64,000 nucleotides of DNA from Rallus limicola (Eukaryota; Chordata; Aves; Gruiformes; Rallidae), in NCBI GenBank assembly GCA_022605955.1, contig JAKCOZ010000003.1, forward strand, positions 58,156,179 to 58,220,178, in the 5' to 3' direction. A program made the position numbers and the translations under genes. The notes beneath the pieces were generated by a model, which was given only the letters and a program-made list of their open reading frames with translations, had not been told where the DNA came from and ran no database searches. How positions within the stretch are numbered: position 1 is the stretch's first letter; every line of letters starts with the position of its first letter. Positions 26,001 through 38,000 of this stretch are shown in pieces.

Positions 26001-29000
26001 GAAATTATTATTGTATTACATCTTGTATTTATAACTAAATGTTTCATGATTGCTTTCTCAAGACTTCCTGATCCATTTTTCACTTACATGATTTTTTTGC
26101 TACAGAGGCAGGACAATGTATGGTAACATCTTTCGTTCTTTTATTTATTTTCACTCAAAAAAATTTCTTGCAACTGTGTAAAATAGGATTTGAAAAATCC
26201 TATTGTAAAAACAAACTGCCATTTTTTTCCTTCAGGTACATCATCACTAGTAATACAAATTTTGGATTTGCAGAGACATCTCGCAGGGAGATGAGTGGAC
26301 TAATGTGACCACATAGCAGAAATCACAACACAGCGTTGTATATCATGTAATTTTTTGATTTAAAGTAGTTCTGTTAATTTTGTAGGGTTCTTTGAAGAGC
26401 CATTTGAAACTCCAAAAAGCTCCAGTAGCTCTGTCAAGATCAAATCTGTGGATCATCAAAGAGGAAAGGTACATTACCTTCTTGCTTAGAAGTATCAAAT
26501 CACTATTAATACTCTTTTCCTGAATGCCCACCAAAGTCAATGTATCACTCTCCTTTTCAGCTGGACAGGGAAGAAAATATATACCAAGAAGCTTAGGAGT
26601 GGAGATAAGGACAGGGAGAGATCATTCTACAATCATTGTCACGGGCAGAACAGACTCAACACAGAATCAAAACAACAACATCTAATTTATTGCACACAGA
26701 CAGACACACACACTCTCTCTTCCCCACCTGCCCCCCCCTCTCTCCCTCTCCCTCTGGATAATCTTGAAACATCTCCCCCCATCCCTCCCTTCTCATGCTC
26801 AACTTTATTCATTATTTCTGATGCTTCCTCTCCCCCAGGTGTCAGAGGGGCAGATGAGGAATGGGGATTTTGGTCAGTTCATCACAAGTTGTTTACCTTC
26901 TTAGTAAGGGGGCATTCCTCACACCCTTCCCCTGCTCCAGCATGGGGTGCCACCCACAGCAGACAGTACTCCATGAACTTATCCAAAGTGAGTTCTTTCC
27001 GATGGGCCTTAAGCAATTCCCCAGCTGCCCCAGTGAGGGTCACTGCTTTGGGGTGCAGTCATAAAATCACAGAATGTCTCTCAGTCTCTCAGGCTCAGAC
27101 TGCTCCAGCCTGGTCCCCCATGGGGTCACAAGCTCCCCCAGCAAACCTGCTCCGGCGTGGGTCTCTCTCTCCACAGGCTGCAGGTCCTGTCGTTTTCCAT
27201 GGTCTACAGGGGGAAAACTTGCTCCACTGTGGTCTTCTCCATGGCCTGCAGAGACATCTTTCCCTGCAGTGCCAGGAGCTCCTCTGCCCTGCTCCCCTTC
27301 TCTGGCCTTGGTGTCTGCAGTTTCTTACATCTTCTTACTCCCTTCTAGAACAGAGGGCACAAAGCTGTGCCAGGGAAGGTTCAGATTAGATGTTTGAAAA
27401 AATTATTTTACTGAAAGAGTTGTCAGGGCCTGGAACAGGCTGCCCAGGGAGGGGGCTGAGTCACCATCCCTGGATGTGTTTAAAAAAAGGGTACTTAGGA
27501 ATATGCTTTAGCATAGGATGGGAATGGTTGGACTTGATGATCTTAAAGGTCTTTTCCAACCTTGTGATTCTGTGATTCTCTGGCAGCAAAAAGCGGCTGC
27601 TTGCAGTTTTTGTCTCCTAAATGTGGCTCCCAAAGGTGCTATGACTGTCACTGATGGGCTCAGCCTTGGTCAGTGGCTGGCTGGTATTTGCTCTGTGGGG
27701 CCTGCAGAGAGCTTCTGACTCCTCTTGGCAGAAGCTGCGCTGTAGCCCTCTCCTCCACCAGAACTTTGCCATGTAAACTTACAACACATACATACAAAAC
27801 GATGTAAATTTCAAAATAGCAAACCAGGTGGTCTTTTGTTTAATAGACCAGTTTTTAATGTGCATTGTCTTATACTAGAGAGCTGCATTAACAACTTTTT
27901 TTTCTTAAAAACATTATTCTGTCTCAAGTTGTCACAGGGTGATTAAGCAAAGACTCTACCACTTGTTGGTATGCTTGCTTCTCTTTAAATTAAATACATG
28001 AACGTGTTCATTTTGCTTTTGTCTGAAAACTTTTCTGGATCTGTAAATTAGCCTAGATTTATCATTCATCTTTGGTTGCAAGTCTCCTTTCTTTGAAACT
28101 GGCACAGGATGATTTGTGCTGGAATGTGAATTGCAATGCCATTGGTTCATTTGTTGTAATACTCAAGAGTCAGTGTGGTTAACGGGGTTAGAAACAAGGA
28201 ATGTATTGTGGTCTTCGGTTCTAGCATTCATTTTACTCTAGTAAATCTGTGACATGTAAAATTCTGCATTTCTTTCAATTTCTTAGTTTGTAGATAGTTT
28301 GTGTGTAACAGGATTGTTTCTGCGTTTTCATTGTTGTATAGGTGATACGAGATTAGCAGAGTATATTTCCAGGGCACTATATAGACATGAATTTGAAAAT
28401 AATGACTTAAAGACAGAGATGCCTAGTATTTTTGATCTGTAGCTCTTCCAGTAAGTATGTAACTTTGGTTATTTTTCAGTCATATTTTTTCATTGTCTGA
28501 TTAGTCAAAAGTAGGTTTGTATTAGGCTAATAATATAATGCTGTGTTGAAGCAGAAGGGGGATATAAAGTTCACAAGTTCAAATTCATCTCTTTATATTC
28601 CAACAGGTCACCATGTCAGATGTAGATAGACCCCAGGAAGATCAAAAGGTGGAAAAAACAAAGAAAAGACAGGCTAAGCAGAATGTGTGAGAGACTCTTT
28701 TGTTGTTTCAATTTCTCCTTTAACTTTACTTAAAAATCTAAAGTAGTTTTGTTAATTATGGTATCTAGTGAAGCCTCTGAGGGTTCTTGGTGCTGTTAGT
28801 AGGGTCTTCAGACTAAATAAATGTGTAGAGCTGTTATTCTAGGAAATTTTAAGAGTTAATTTGTCACACAGTGTAGAAGAAAGGGAGGTTGGTGACTAGG
28901 TGAGATAAAAAAGAATCTGGGAAATAAGCTTGGAAGGAGCTTTCCCTCCGAAAGAGGGAGGGAGGTATTTTACAGAACTTACGAAATTTACCTCATTTGA

Positions 29001-32000
29001 TCTTTTAAAATTTTTATGTTTTAAAATATCTGTAAATTTATAATATCAACAAAATTCTAGGAACAGTCCTTAAACTTGATTGTCACATCATCTGTTTGAA
29101 TAGATTACTGTTTAGTTTGATTTCTCTCAAGTTTTTCAGGGGAAGAAACTTCTGCAAGCACAGGGTTCATTATGTTTACTATGAGGAATCTTGGTCTTTT
29201 GAAATTTTTCTCATTTGTTATAATGTCTAAAAATTATCAACTTAGTATTTTAATTAGCTTTCTTCTTGGATGCACCAAATTTACAGTAGTGAAACTTGAA
29301 ACAAACAGTGCCTGAATGTCTTAATAAATAGGAAATCTATTTGTTACAGTATAAATATTTCTGTGTTTGTGTAATGTTTGTGAAAAACTTAAGTAGCTAC
29401 ATTGTAGAAAGACTTAGAATCCTCTATGATTTTTAACTGATATTTTTGCTTTAAAATAAACAGAAATAACAAGATGCCCCTCAAGGATTTCTTATGATAC
29501 GGGCCTTTCATTTTGGGGGAATGCATATTGTAATGATATTAAAAGTACTGCTTAGATTGGACTTTCTCTTTTGTCAACTCATATCAACCTCTTTTTTCCA
29601 TGCTGTTTGTGTTGAATAGCCAGAACCTTTTCAGTGCTTTTGTTTGAGTCAGTTTCCTATTGCTAGGGAGACAAATCCTGAATGTCAATATTTGCTAGCT
29701 CAAATTGCAGTGTAATGCAGTAACTGAAGCAATGCAGATCAGTATAGCTCTGATGAAGTGGCTTCCAGGTATTCTATATTGTTACTTACTTAAATACTTT
29801 TTCAGTATTAACAGCATAATGGATTCTAATATTTACAGTACTCATTTTTCCTTTATTTATAGCACAACTGAGGTCATTACTAGCACTATTTCTCACTCAT
29901 TCTCCTTAGAACAAGATGCAGAAGTTCCTCGGTAAGATAAACATGTAATGTTTTATAATAAGGAATGGACTATGCTTATTATATTTTGAGTCTGAAGTAA
30001 CATGATATGTAGATTTAACTATAAAATATTTGCAGGTATAGTACCTGCAAAATGTAGTACTAAGTAGCATTTTGGTAGTATAATCCTTGAGGATCATAAA
30101 CTCCTGCATGTTGTCCAGAATATCACATGAATCAAACATGTTAATTCAGAGCTACCACATTTCAAGAGGAGTGATAGTTTTGTTTAGGCAGAATTAGTAT
30201 AAACGACATAAATTCTAAAATTATATTAATATTAAAATAATTCTTAAAATTCATGTCCTACAGCAAACAGGGAGAATGTTGGAAATGGGGAAAAAAGGGC
30301 TCAGAAGTCAATCCTAGGCTTTCACTTCTAGAACAGTCCTCTGTGTTTTTTTCAGTTAAGAGCAAGGTCTGAATATTGTAGCCCTTTGAATGCTATTTTC
30401 CTGTCTCTGATTTCATTTTCTTGTGTTTTTCCTGCCAGTTTTTTTAAAAAACAACCTTTTCTCAAAATTTGGCTTTCACACCATTCATACTTACATGTTT
30501 TATGCCCATTACATACCCAAAACTTTTTCAGTGTTACTCATCAGCAATTGCTTTGTGTGTCTGTTTCTTCACATGCATGGAGGCCATTGTGTTCAGTTGC
30601 AAAAAAACCTGTTATCTGTCGGAAAAATGTCAGCATTTCTCTTCAACAGAGAAATCTCTTTGGTGTCAATTTCTGTTAATATAGGTAAAGTGCTTCAGTT
30701 TCTTTGTAACTTACTGTAAATCCTAGCCTGATTTTCTCTGAGGACTTCATCTACTTGATAGTCCTTACCTACTAAAAGATCTAGTTATCTCTGTGAGAAA
30801 ATTCAGTATATAATCCTAGAATCATTTAGGTTGGATTGTGAAGTCCAACTGTTAACCTAGCACTTCCTTCTTGATTTTCTATCTGCTGTTTGAGTTTATG
30901 AGCAGCCAGGCCCTCTTTCTATCAAATCATTGTTTCCTGCCTGTATCTCCAGTGAAGATAATATTTTAGATACCTTTGTAACTAAAAATCGTTTCATTTA
31001 CGTCTTTACTAGTGTTTTTGTTCGCCATATTAGGAGCCATTAAGGAAAAGATGTCATACATACTCTCCAGTGAAGAGTGTATAGTGTTAATTATTAAATT
31101 ATTCATATGCATTAATACATATAAAATTTTCTATATTCATTTAAGACCACCTTGTGTAGGTATTCTGAACTCCAAATGTTTTTCATACGTTTGTTCTTTT
31201 CCTTTTTAAGTAATACAGAGATTTCTATAAGTGATAGTCAGCCTTCTCAGACTGTTGTGTCAACTATGTCAAGTGCTGCCTCCAATACTTCCTTTTTGGC
31301 AAAGAAGCAAGAAGTCAAGGAAGAAGCTCCTACAGAAGAGAAGCTAAACACATCAGAAACTGTCAGGCAGATGCTCCAAGATGAAATGTTTAAGTTAGTT
31401 CAGGTGAGAAGTTATCATTATTGAAAATAATGTTCATAGTACAAACTCAGATATTTAAAACAAGATAATTATTTTAACAATTAAGATAATACTGTTTTAA
31501 AGGCATTCTGTCTGTGGTAGTATTTGAAAGACATTTCTACTTCCACATAATGTACTAGGATTTAATTTTTGTTAGTACATTGAGACAAGGTTATGTGACA
31601 GGACAGGCTGGAGCATAGGAGGTTCCTCGTGAGCATAGGAGAAGACTCTTTCACTGTGAGAGTGACAGAGCTCTGGGAGAGGTTGTCCAGAGAGGTTGTG
31701 GCATCTCTTTCTCTGGAGACATTCAAAACCTGTCTGGACATTTTATTGTGTGACCTAATCTAGGTGATCCCACTCTGGCAGGGAAGTTGAACTAGATGAT
31801 CTTTCAAGGTCCCTTCAAACCCCTAACATTCTGTGATTCCATGACATTACATTTACTCATACTTCACCAAAGAAGTGAAGGAATTGGTCTTGCTTTGTAG
31901 CATAACCTCACTGTATTCTAAAAGATAGCCAAACCCAATAAGCAATTATACAAATGAATTGTTATTGAAACTTTAGGATGCCATTTATTTTGTCACCTAT

Positions 32001-35000
32001 ATTAACATTATAAGGAATATAGGATAGACACAGGATTTTTAAGATTCCTGTTAAAGTTGTTGACGGTGTTAACTTTGTGTATGTGTATTCAGCTACAGCA
32101 AATCAACTTCATGAGTTTAATGCAAATAGTGCAGACATCCTTTGCCAACCCACCAAATGTGCAACAAATTTTGCAACAGCATCAATCTGTTCACCTGGAA
32201 GGAAGCCAGCCTGCACAAACTGTTGAAGTCAATGGCTCTCTGAAAACTCAACTGCCCACTCAAGGAGATAAAGGAAAAACCAGTCAAAAGAGTTCAGATT
32301 TTCAACCAAGGAATAGTTTAAGAGTTGAAAGCAACAATGGGCATATGAAAGTAGGTATATCAAAGTGTTATTTATGAAGACTGTTCTGTATATCTGGTAT
32401 GTTATCAGTCCTGTTAAATTAGGAAGTATTTTTGGAGGGACTGCTGAAGATGACAAAAAATTATACCTTTTTTGTGCACATATAGTGTATGGTTGCTATT
32501 TAAAGCTATTTGTAAATGCTGTTTATTTGCTTTTCTGCTTTAGAATCATCTGGATGTGAATGTTTCTTTGGAAAGCCATAGCAGAGAAACAGGATTTACG
32601 CCGCCATCTCAAGATTTCCATCCTTCAGCACCTACTAAACCACTTCATCTCCTAGCTCCTTCCTCAGGCATCCAGAAAACACCGAAGCTTATCCCAATGG
32701 AAAAAAAGCTGAGTTACTCAAGTGGTTTTCCTTTGCTTAAGCTTGAATCACGTTATAATTTCAAACCAGCGTTTTTACATCCAATAGAGTTGTCATCAGC
32801 TTTTGCTAGACCACCCCCAGTACCACGAATAGCTTGGAATTCATCTGATACCCTATGGCACCATCAGTCATCATACCAACCAAGAAAGACTATGTCAAAA
32901 GAAAATTTGAACATGAGCAGATGTGAGTACCCTGAGGTCCCAAGGCAAATGCATGAGGAGGGAGAAAGATGGGCAGAAAAAGTGAGTAAAGGACCTCGCA
33001 AGCACCTAAGTGTAGGTCAATATGAAGGACAGCAGGAAGTTTCACCTCAGCAGCAGTTCTCTGCAAATGTGAATATGGACAAAGAATCGATTGCTCAGAA
33101 CGTGACTGGCATTCAACTGTTACATTTACAACTTGATCCAGTACCTAGACTTCCATCATTTATAAGGCAGCCAATCACTACTTTAATACCTGTTAAACCT
33201 GCAACAAAGGAGACTGACTCAAAAGAAATCCTGCAGCACACAGGAGTATCACTACTCCGTGCCAATTTACCTCAAAAAAAGAAGGTACTGAATTTTAATA
33301 ATTTTTTGTATTTGTAGAGGTTTTTTTCACTTCTATGGTTTCTTATTCATCAAAAATAATTGTTCCCAGACTCTAGAATTTGGAAGCGTTTAGAACAGCG
33401 ATGAGAATGGATATGGAACTGAAGTACATTCTTAATAGCATGTCAGTTGAGATTCTGGTCTGATGCTCTTACTTTCTCTACAAATCGTTACAAGAGTTGT
33501 GTTTGTATAACTGACATCCAAGCAGGATCTGCTGCTTTCATCCAGTTTGACTGGGGTTCCCTCTCTGTTTCCTGTGTTGTAGTTTCATTTTTGTTTCTTT
33601 CTCTCTTTGAACCCCTTCAGGCACCAGAACTTATTCCACTTGAAGACCTCATTGCATTTGAGCAACGCCACCAGCATCATAATGAGCCTAGTACTTCCTT
33701 TGGACAAGAGCAAACTGAACCTATCCAGTTACTAAAAACTGATGTTGAACCATTTGAACTAAGAGATAAGCAGAGTAATACAAAAAGGCAAGACAAACTT
33801 TAAAAGTGGGTCTTCATTTTGAAAGACTTAGTGGTAACCTATACCTTAGAGCTTTGAAATCGGTGGGATTTTTTTACAAAAACTTGAAACAAAGAGGAAT
33901 TCAGTGTAATTTTATTGGAGTAGAATGAAAAAGCAAATAGTAGTAAAGACACGGATAAGGGCATTAGGGCATGGAGAAGTTGATGCTGCTATCACATTAG
34001 TAGGAAGAAGTTTCGAGGTGAAATGTGTTTCATACTGGTATCTGTGGTTTAAAGTTGTCTTGTCACCTGGCTGATCGCTATATACTGTTTATGAAGTGCT
34101 TTGCTGCTTACACAGTGAATCTTAATAGGCTGTTGCCTGCATTGCATATTGTCACTATTAGCAGTAATCTTCAGGAAGGAAAGGGCTATGCTCTTTTAAA
34201 TGTAATGGAAGATGCAGGCTCTGTTCCTGAATCCTGACAGAGATTAGATACTTTGTTTTGTTTTGCTAGGTTGTTGTTCATTATTTTTGATATATGATTA
34301 ATTCCTTCTTAATTGATCGCACAAGTACTTTCAACAAGTTTTTTAAGCTGTATGCTTATATAATCGTAGAATGGTTTCAGTTGGAAACAACCTTCAGGAT
34401 GATCAAGTCCAACCATCTATCCAGCCCTGCTAGGTCCAACATTAGACCTTGTCAACATCTGCTTTTCTTTTAAACACCTCCAGGGTTGATGACTCAACCA
34501 CCTCCCTGGGCAGTCTGTTCCAATATCTAACAACCCTTTCAGTAAAGAAATTTTTCCTAATATCCAACCTGAACTTCCCCTGATGCAACTTCAGACCATT
34601 TCTCCATGTCTTGGCACTAGTTACTAGGGAGAAGAGACCAAGCCCCACCTCACTATAACCACCTTTTAGGTAGTTGCAGGAAGCAATAGTTTCCTCTCAG
34701 TCTCTGTCTCTTTTTCTCTAGACTAAACAATCTCAGGTCCCTCAGCCACTCCTCTGTAAGATTTGCCTTCTAAACCCTTCACCAGCTTTGTAGCCCTTCT
34801 CTTTGTTCAGTTCTCATATAATGCCAGTACATTCCTCATGTTTCACACATCTGTGTTTTCTATGGAAGAGTTAATGGCATCTAGAGCACTTCTCATGGTG
34901 CTTTCAACTGTGGCAGTTGGAAACAGACTCAAGATGAGTTGTCAGCTTTTAAGGTGAAAAACAATTGATACATAAGTATCTGCAGTCTAGAGTTTAGAAG

Positions 35001-38000
35001 CTACAATTGTTGTCTTATAATCTACAGATGCTAAAGAAAAATTGTAACTTTTAAAATAAAATAGTTAATTAGAAAGTTTTGATGATACCAGATGTTTGTT
35101 TCTTGATGGAGTATTTCTTACAGTCTTTACAGACATTGTTCACAGTAATGATTATACACAAAGTATAGATATTGAATGTTATGCAGTTTGTAATATTTGA
35201 TATAAAAAACGTATTAGAGAATTTGCAGATTTTGACAGGATGAGCATTTTTATGACTTCTGCAACAATTTTGTGTGGGTATCTGGTAGGCAAAAACAAGT
35301 GCTTTGAACTAATCTAATAATGTGCAATAGTCGTGGGCTTTTCCACCTTTGCTTCAGTTCATATTTCTTAACAGTAATACTTCTTAGAAAATAATAATAG
35401 GTATTCTTGTTATTTCAGTGCAGTTCTTACTTTTTATTTGTAATTAATATGTTGACAGGAAAAAATGGCGTGAGAAGAAACAAATGGGAGAGGAACAGAA
35501 GAAGAAACAAAGTGTGTCCTTCCGCCCAGATGACTCCATCATCAGTACTGGTGACACAGTGGGGCATGTGGAACCAGGGACTGAGGTACTGAAACATGTT
35601 TTTTTCTTTGTGGTTTTACACTCAAATTATAGCAGGAAAAAAAGAAGCAGGAAACTGTAAAACAAAACAATCATGTAAAGCTCTTCCAGGCTCTAGCCTA
35701 GAAGCAGTACATTTCATTTATACCCTGGATTTCCAGTAAGAAAGGCACTTCTTTTTATAAAGCCTTCCAGGGTTGTTTTTGTTTTGCCTGGGACATGAAC
35801 TTAGTATTTTGACAGGATGTTTCTCTGTATATATGACTAACTGCTTTTTAAAAAATCAGGATCAGTTTAACCTAGCAGTAATAATAGTACTAATCACTTA
35901 GGCATTACTCTTTTCACATGAGGCTGGATGACGACAATGTAAGAGTGAAGATGGGGAGAATGAGATTTCAGTTCTGTCTCAGCCAGGAAACTGAGATGAA
36001 GTCTTTGTCAAGCTGTTTTTCATTTGTGCACTTCTACTGTTTGTTTACTTAGGCCATTTTGTTACCTTTTAATGTAATTGGGAGTTTTCCTTGCAAGTAC
36101 CAGATTTCAAGCTAGAACATTACCTGTTTTAAAGCTAGAGCAGTAGGTTCTATCTCTGGTCCATAGCATACCTTCTTTGAGACTTTCATGCCCAGTTCAG
36201 CATCTGGAGAGCCACATCTGAGCTGGGAGATGTTAATTATGGTACAGCAGAGATACCACATACTCAAAGAAGAATGAGGAATTGGTCGTATCACTCCTAA
36301 GTTACATATGGGAAAGAACATTACATAATCAGTAATTCCACCAAATTGGAATGCATCAGAAGAATTAAATAAGGTAGTAAGATAGATACATTACAATGAT
36401 GTTTTTTTGATGTGGGGTTTTTTTTTTCAAATTATTACTCAAAGGAAATAGAGTCAAACGTTAACAGGATCAAGAAAGCCGTTAATTGGCATGGGCACTA
36501 TTTTTAAAAATAATTATTTTTTTTCTTGTATTAGGATCAACAAGAAAAACCTACATCTTATGTTCAAGATGATTTTTTCATTACAATGGGCAAGTATAAG
36601 TCTTTTTATTGCTTTCTGTGCATAAATGAAATCAAGGAATAGACATATGTTAGCTTTCAAAGGAAAAATCTATAGTCATCAAAATGTTAAAAATACCAGT
36701 TGTGCCTGTGAGCACTGCATCATAATGGCTTGTGGGATCTTTCCCCAGAAAATTATGAAACCTTTCAGGATGTACAACAGATATTCAATCTTTTTTTGGG
36801 GGGATAGTCAGTTTTTAGGGCATTGGGGTGAAGAGAGATGCAGGCAAGTTCAAGATCTCATACCCATTTTCTGTGCACTCATAATTGTCCTGAAAATTGC
36901 AGAAGTATTTTAAGTTTCCTAAAAAGAAGTGACGAACTTGTATTTGTTTTTATAAACAATGAACATCATAAAATAAAGAATTTCAGCAACTACAATTCAC
37001 AATGATTTCTGTTAATGTTGGTCAATCAGAAGAATGCTGTAAACAATGCTTACAAATTCTAAATCAGTTTATTTTTAAAAGGTACTGTTCATATTTGATT
37101 ATATTATAATTACATCAAATTTAAAGGTCTTTTAAAAGAAAGAATATTTACAGTATTTCTAGTGTGAAAAATTAAGACCATTCCTATAGGTAGATTTGGT
37201 TCTTTCTAGTACATTAATTTAGAATAGTATTTAGTCTTACCAGAGGCCAAAATGCAATTGATTGTCTGAAGTTTGGCCTGAGACGCATACTGGCTCGCAA
37301 AGCACCGTAGAAATAGCAGTGAAGAAAGGTATACATGTCAAAATATTTTCCCCTTTTTAAAAATATGAAACATTGTTGCTGTACAGCATCACAAAATATT
37401 TAATAACACATCCAAACTAAGGCTTGATTTTAATTCAGTGTCACATTGTAAATTTCAGTACAGTTGTATATTCACATAAGGCAGGTAGTGCTTTTCTTGA
37501 AATCATTCATTAAGTATACTTAGGAAAAGGCTAAAATTATGTCAGAAATACAAAACAAACATCTGGTGGAGCCCTTAGTTTGTAACTAATGTCATTGCTT
37601 CAATAGATTTCTAATTCTTGCAGTATTTTTAGACATCTGTTGTATTTTATCACATTTTCAGAGATGAAGGGGGAAGCAACTACTACTTCAGCAGATCTAC
37701 ATGACGTGGCTTCTACAGGAAAAAGAACAGTTGAAACTCAAGATGCAAGTACAAATACTCACCCAGGTAAGTGCTACCTGTGTGACCTCCAACAGCCAGC
37801 TAGTTCTGGTATTGCTTCTTGTTAATTGTGATATTTGGAAAGCTTCCAAAATTGAGTAATTTTTTAAAGGGAAACACAATTTTTTATGCCGTAGCTTCAG
37901 TTTTTCATGCTGTAGCTTTTTGCTTTAAAAAGTGTTAAACCAGAAGCTATTATAATATAAATGACTACATATTATTTAAAATAGTTATAAATAAAAGTAT

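Larger units (their letters stand above)
18896..26385 (+). other. CPLANE1: Introns between exons 16 and 25
   Basis: The largest are 18896-19924, 20576-21537 and 24736-25751. They are AT-rich, with homopolymer runs and no recognisable mobile element. A 99-codon open frame at 19446-19745 lacks splice or database-like features and is treated as chance. Confidence 0.7.
26517..27795 (-). mobile_element. Avian ERV-type LTR (reverse orientation), interrupted by CR1
   Basis: Its text resembles a common bird ERVL-like LTR read on the reverse strand: gcccaccaaag near 26525, tcacgggcagaacagactca at 26640, repeated ctgctccggcgtggg-type units at about 26930-27260, and gctgatgggctcagcctt-like sequence at 27650. 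It is GC-richer than the flanks. I classify it from memory of bird repeats, and the ends are approximate. A CR1 at 27352-27581 splits it. No retroviral genes are present. Confidence 0.75.
28687..32092 (+). other. CPLANE1: Introns between exons 26 and 29
   Basis: Introns 28687-29862, 29932-31210 and 31404-32092. Outside the CR1 pieces at 30812 and 31590 they are AT-rich and without identifiable content. Confidence 0.75.

Noticed and set aside
26561..26595. A possible coding exon [11 protein letters not shown] after a strong acceptor (tcactctccttttcag).
   Set aside because: The acceptor and the codons lie in the minus-strand LTR, whose typical text continues through this point. A TAG follows at once and no donor is present.
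26889..27389. A 166-codon open frame and overlapping frames of 60-110 codons.
   Set aside because: They fall in the GC-rich LTR and the nested CR1. Composition explains the lack of stops, and no splice context or protein family is visible.
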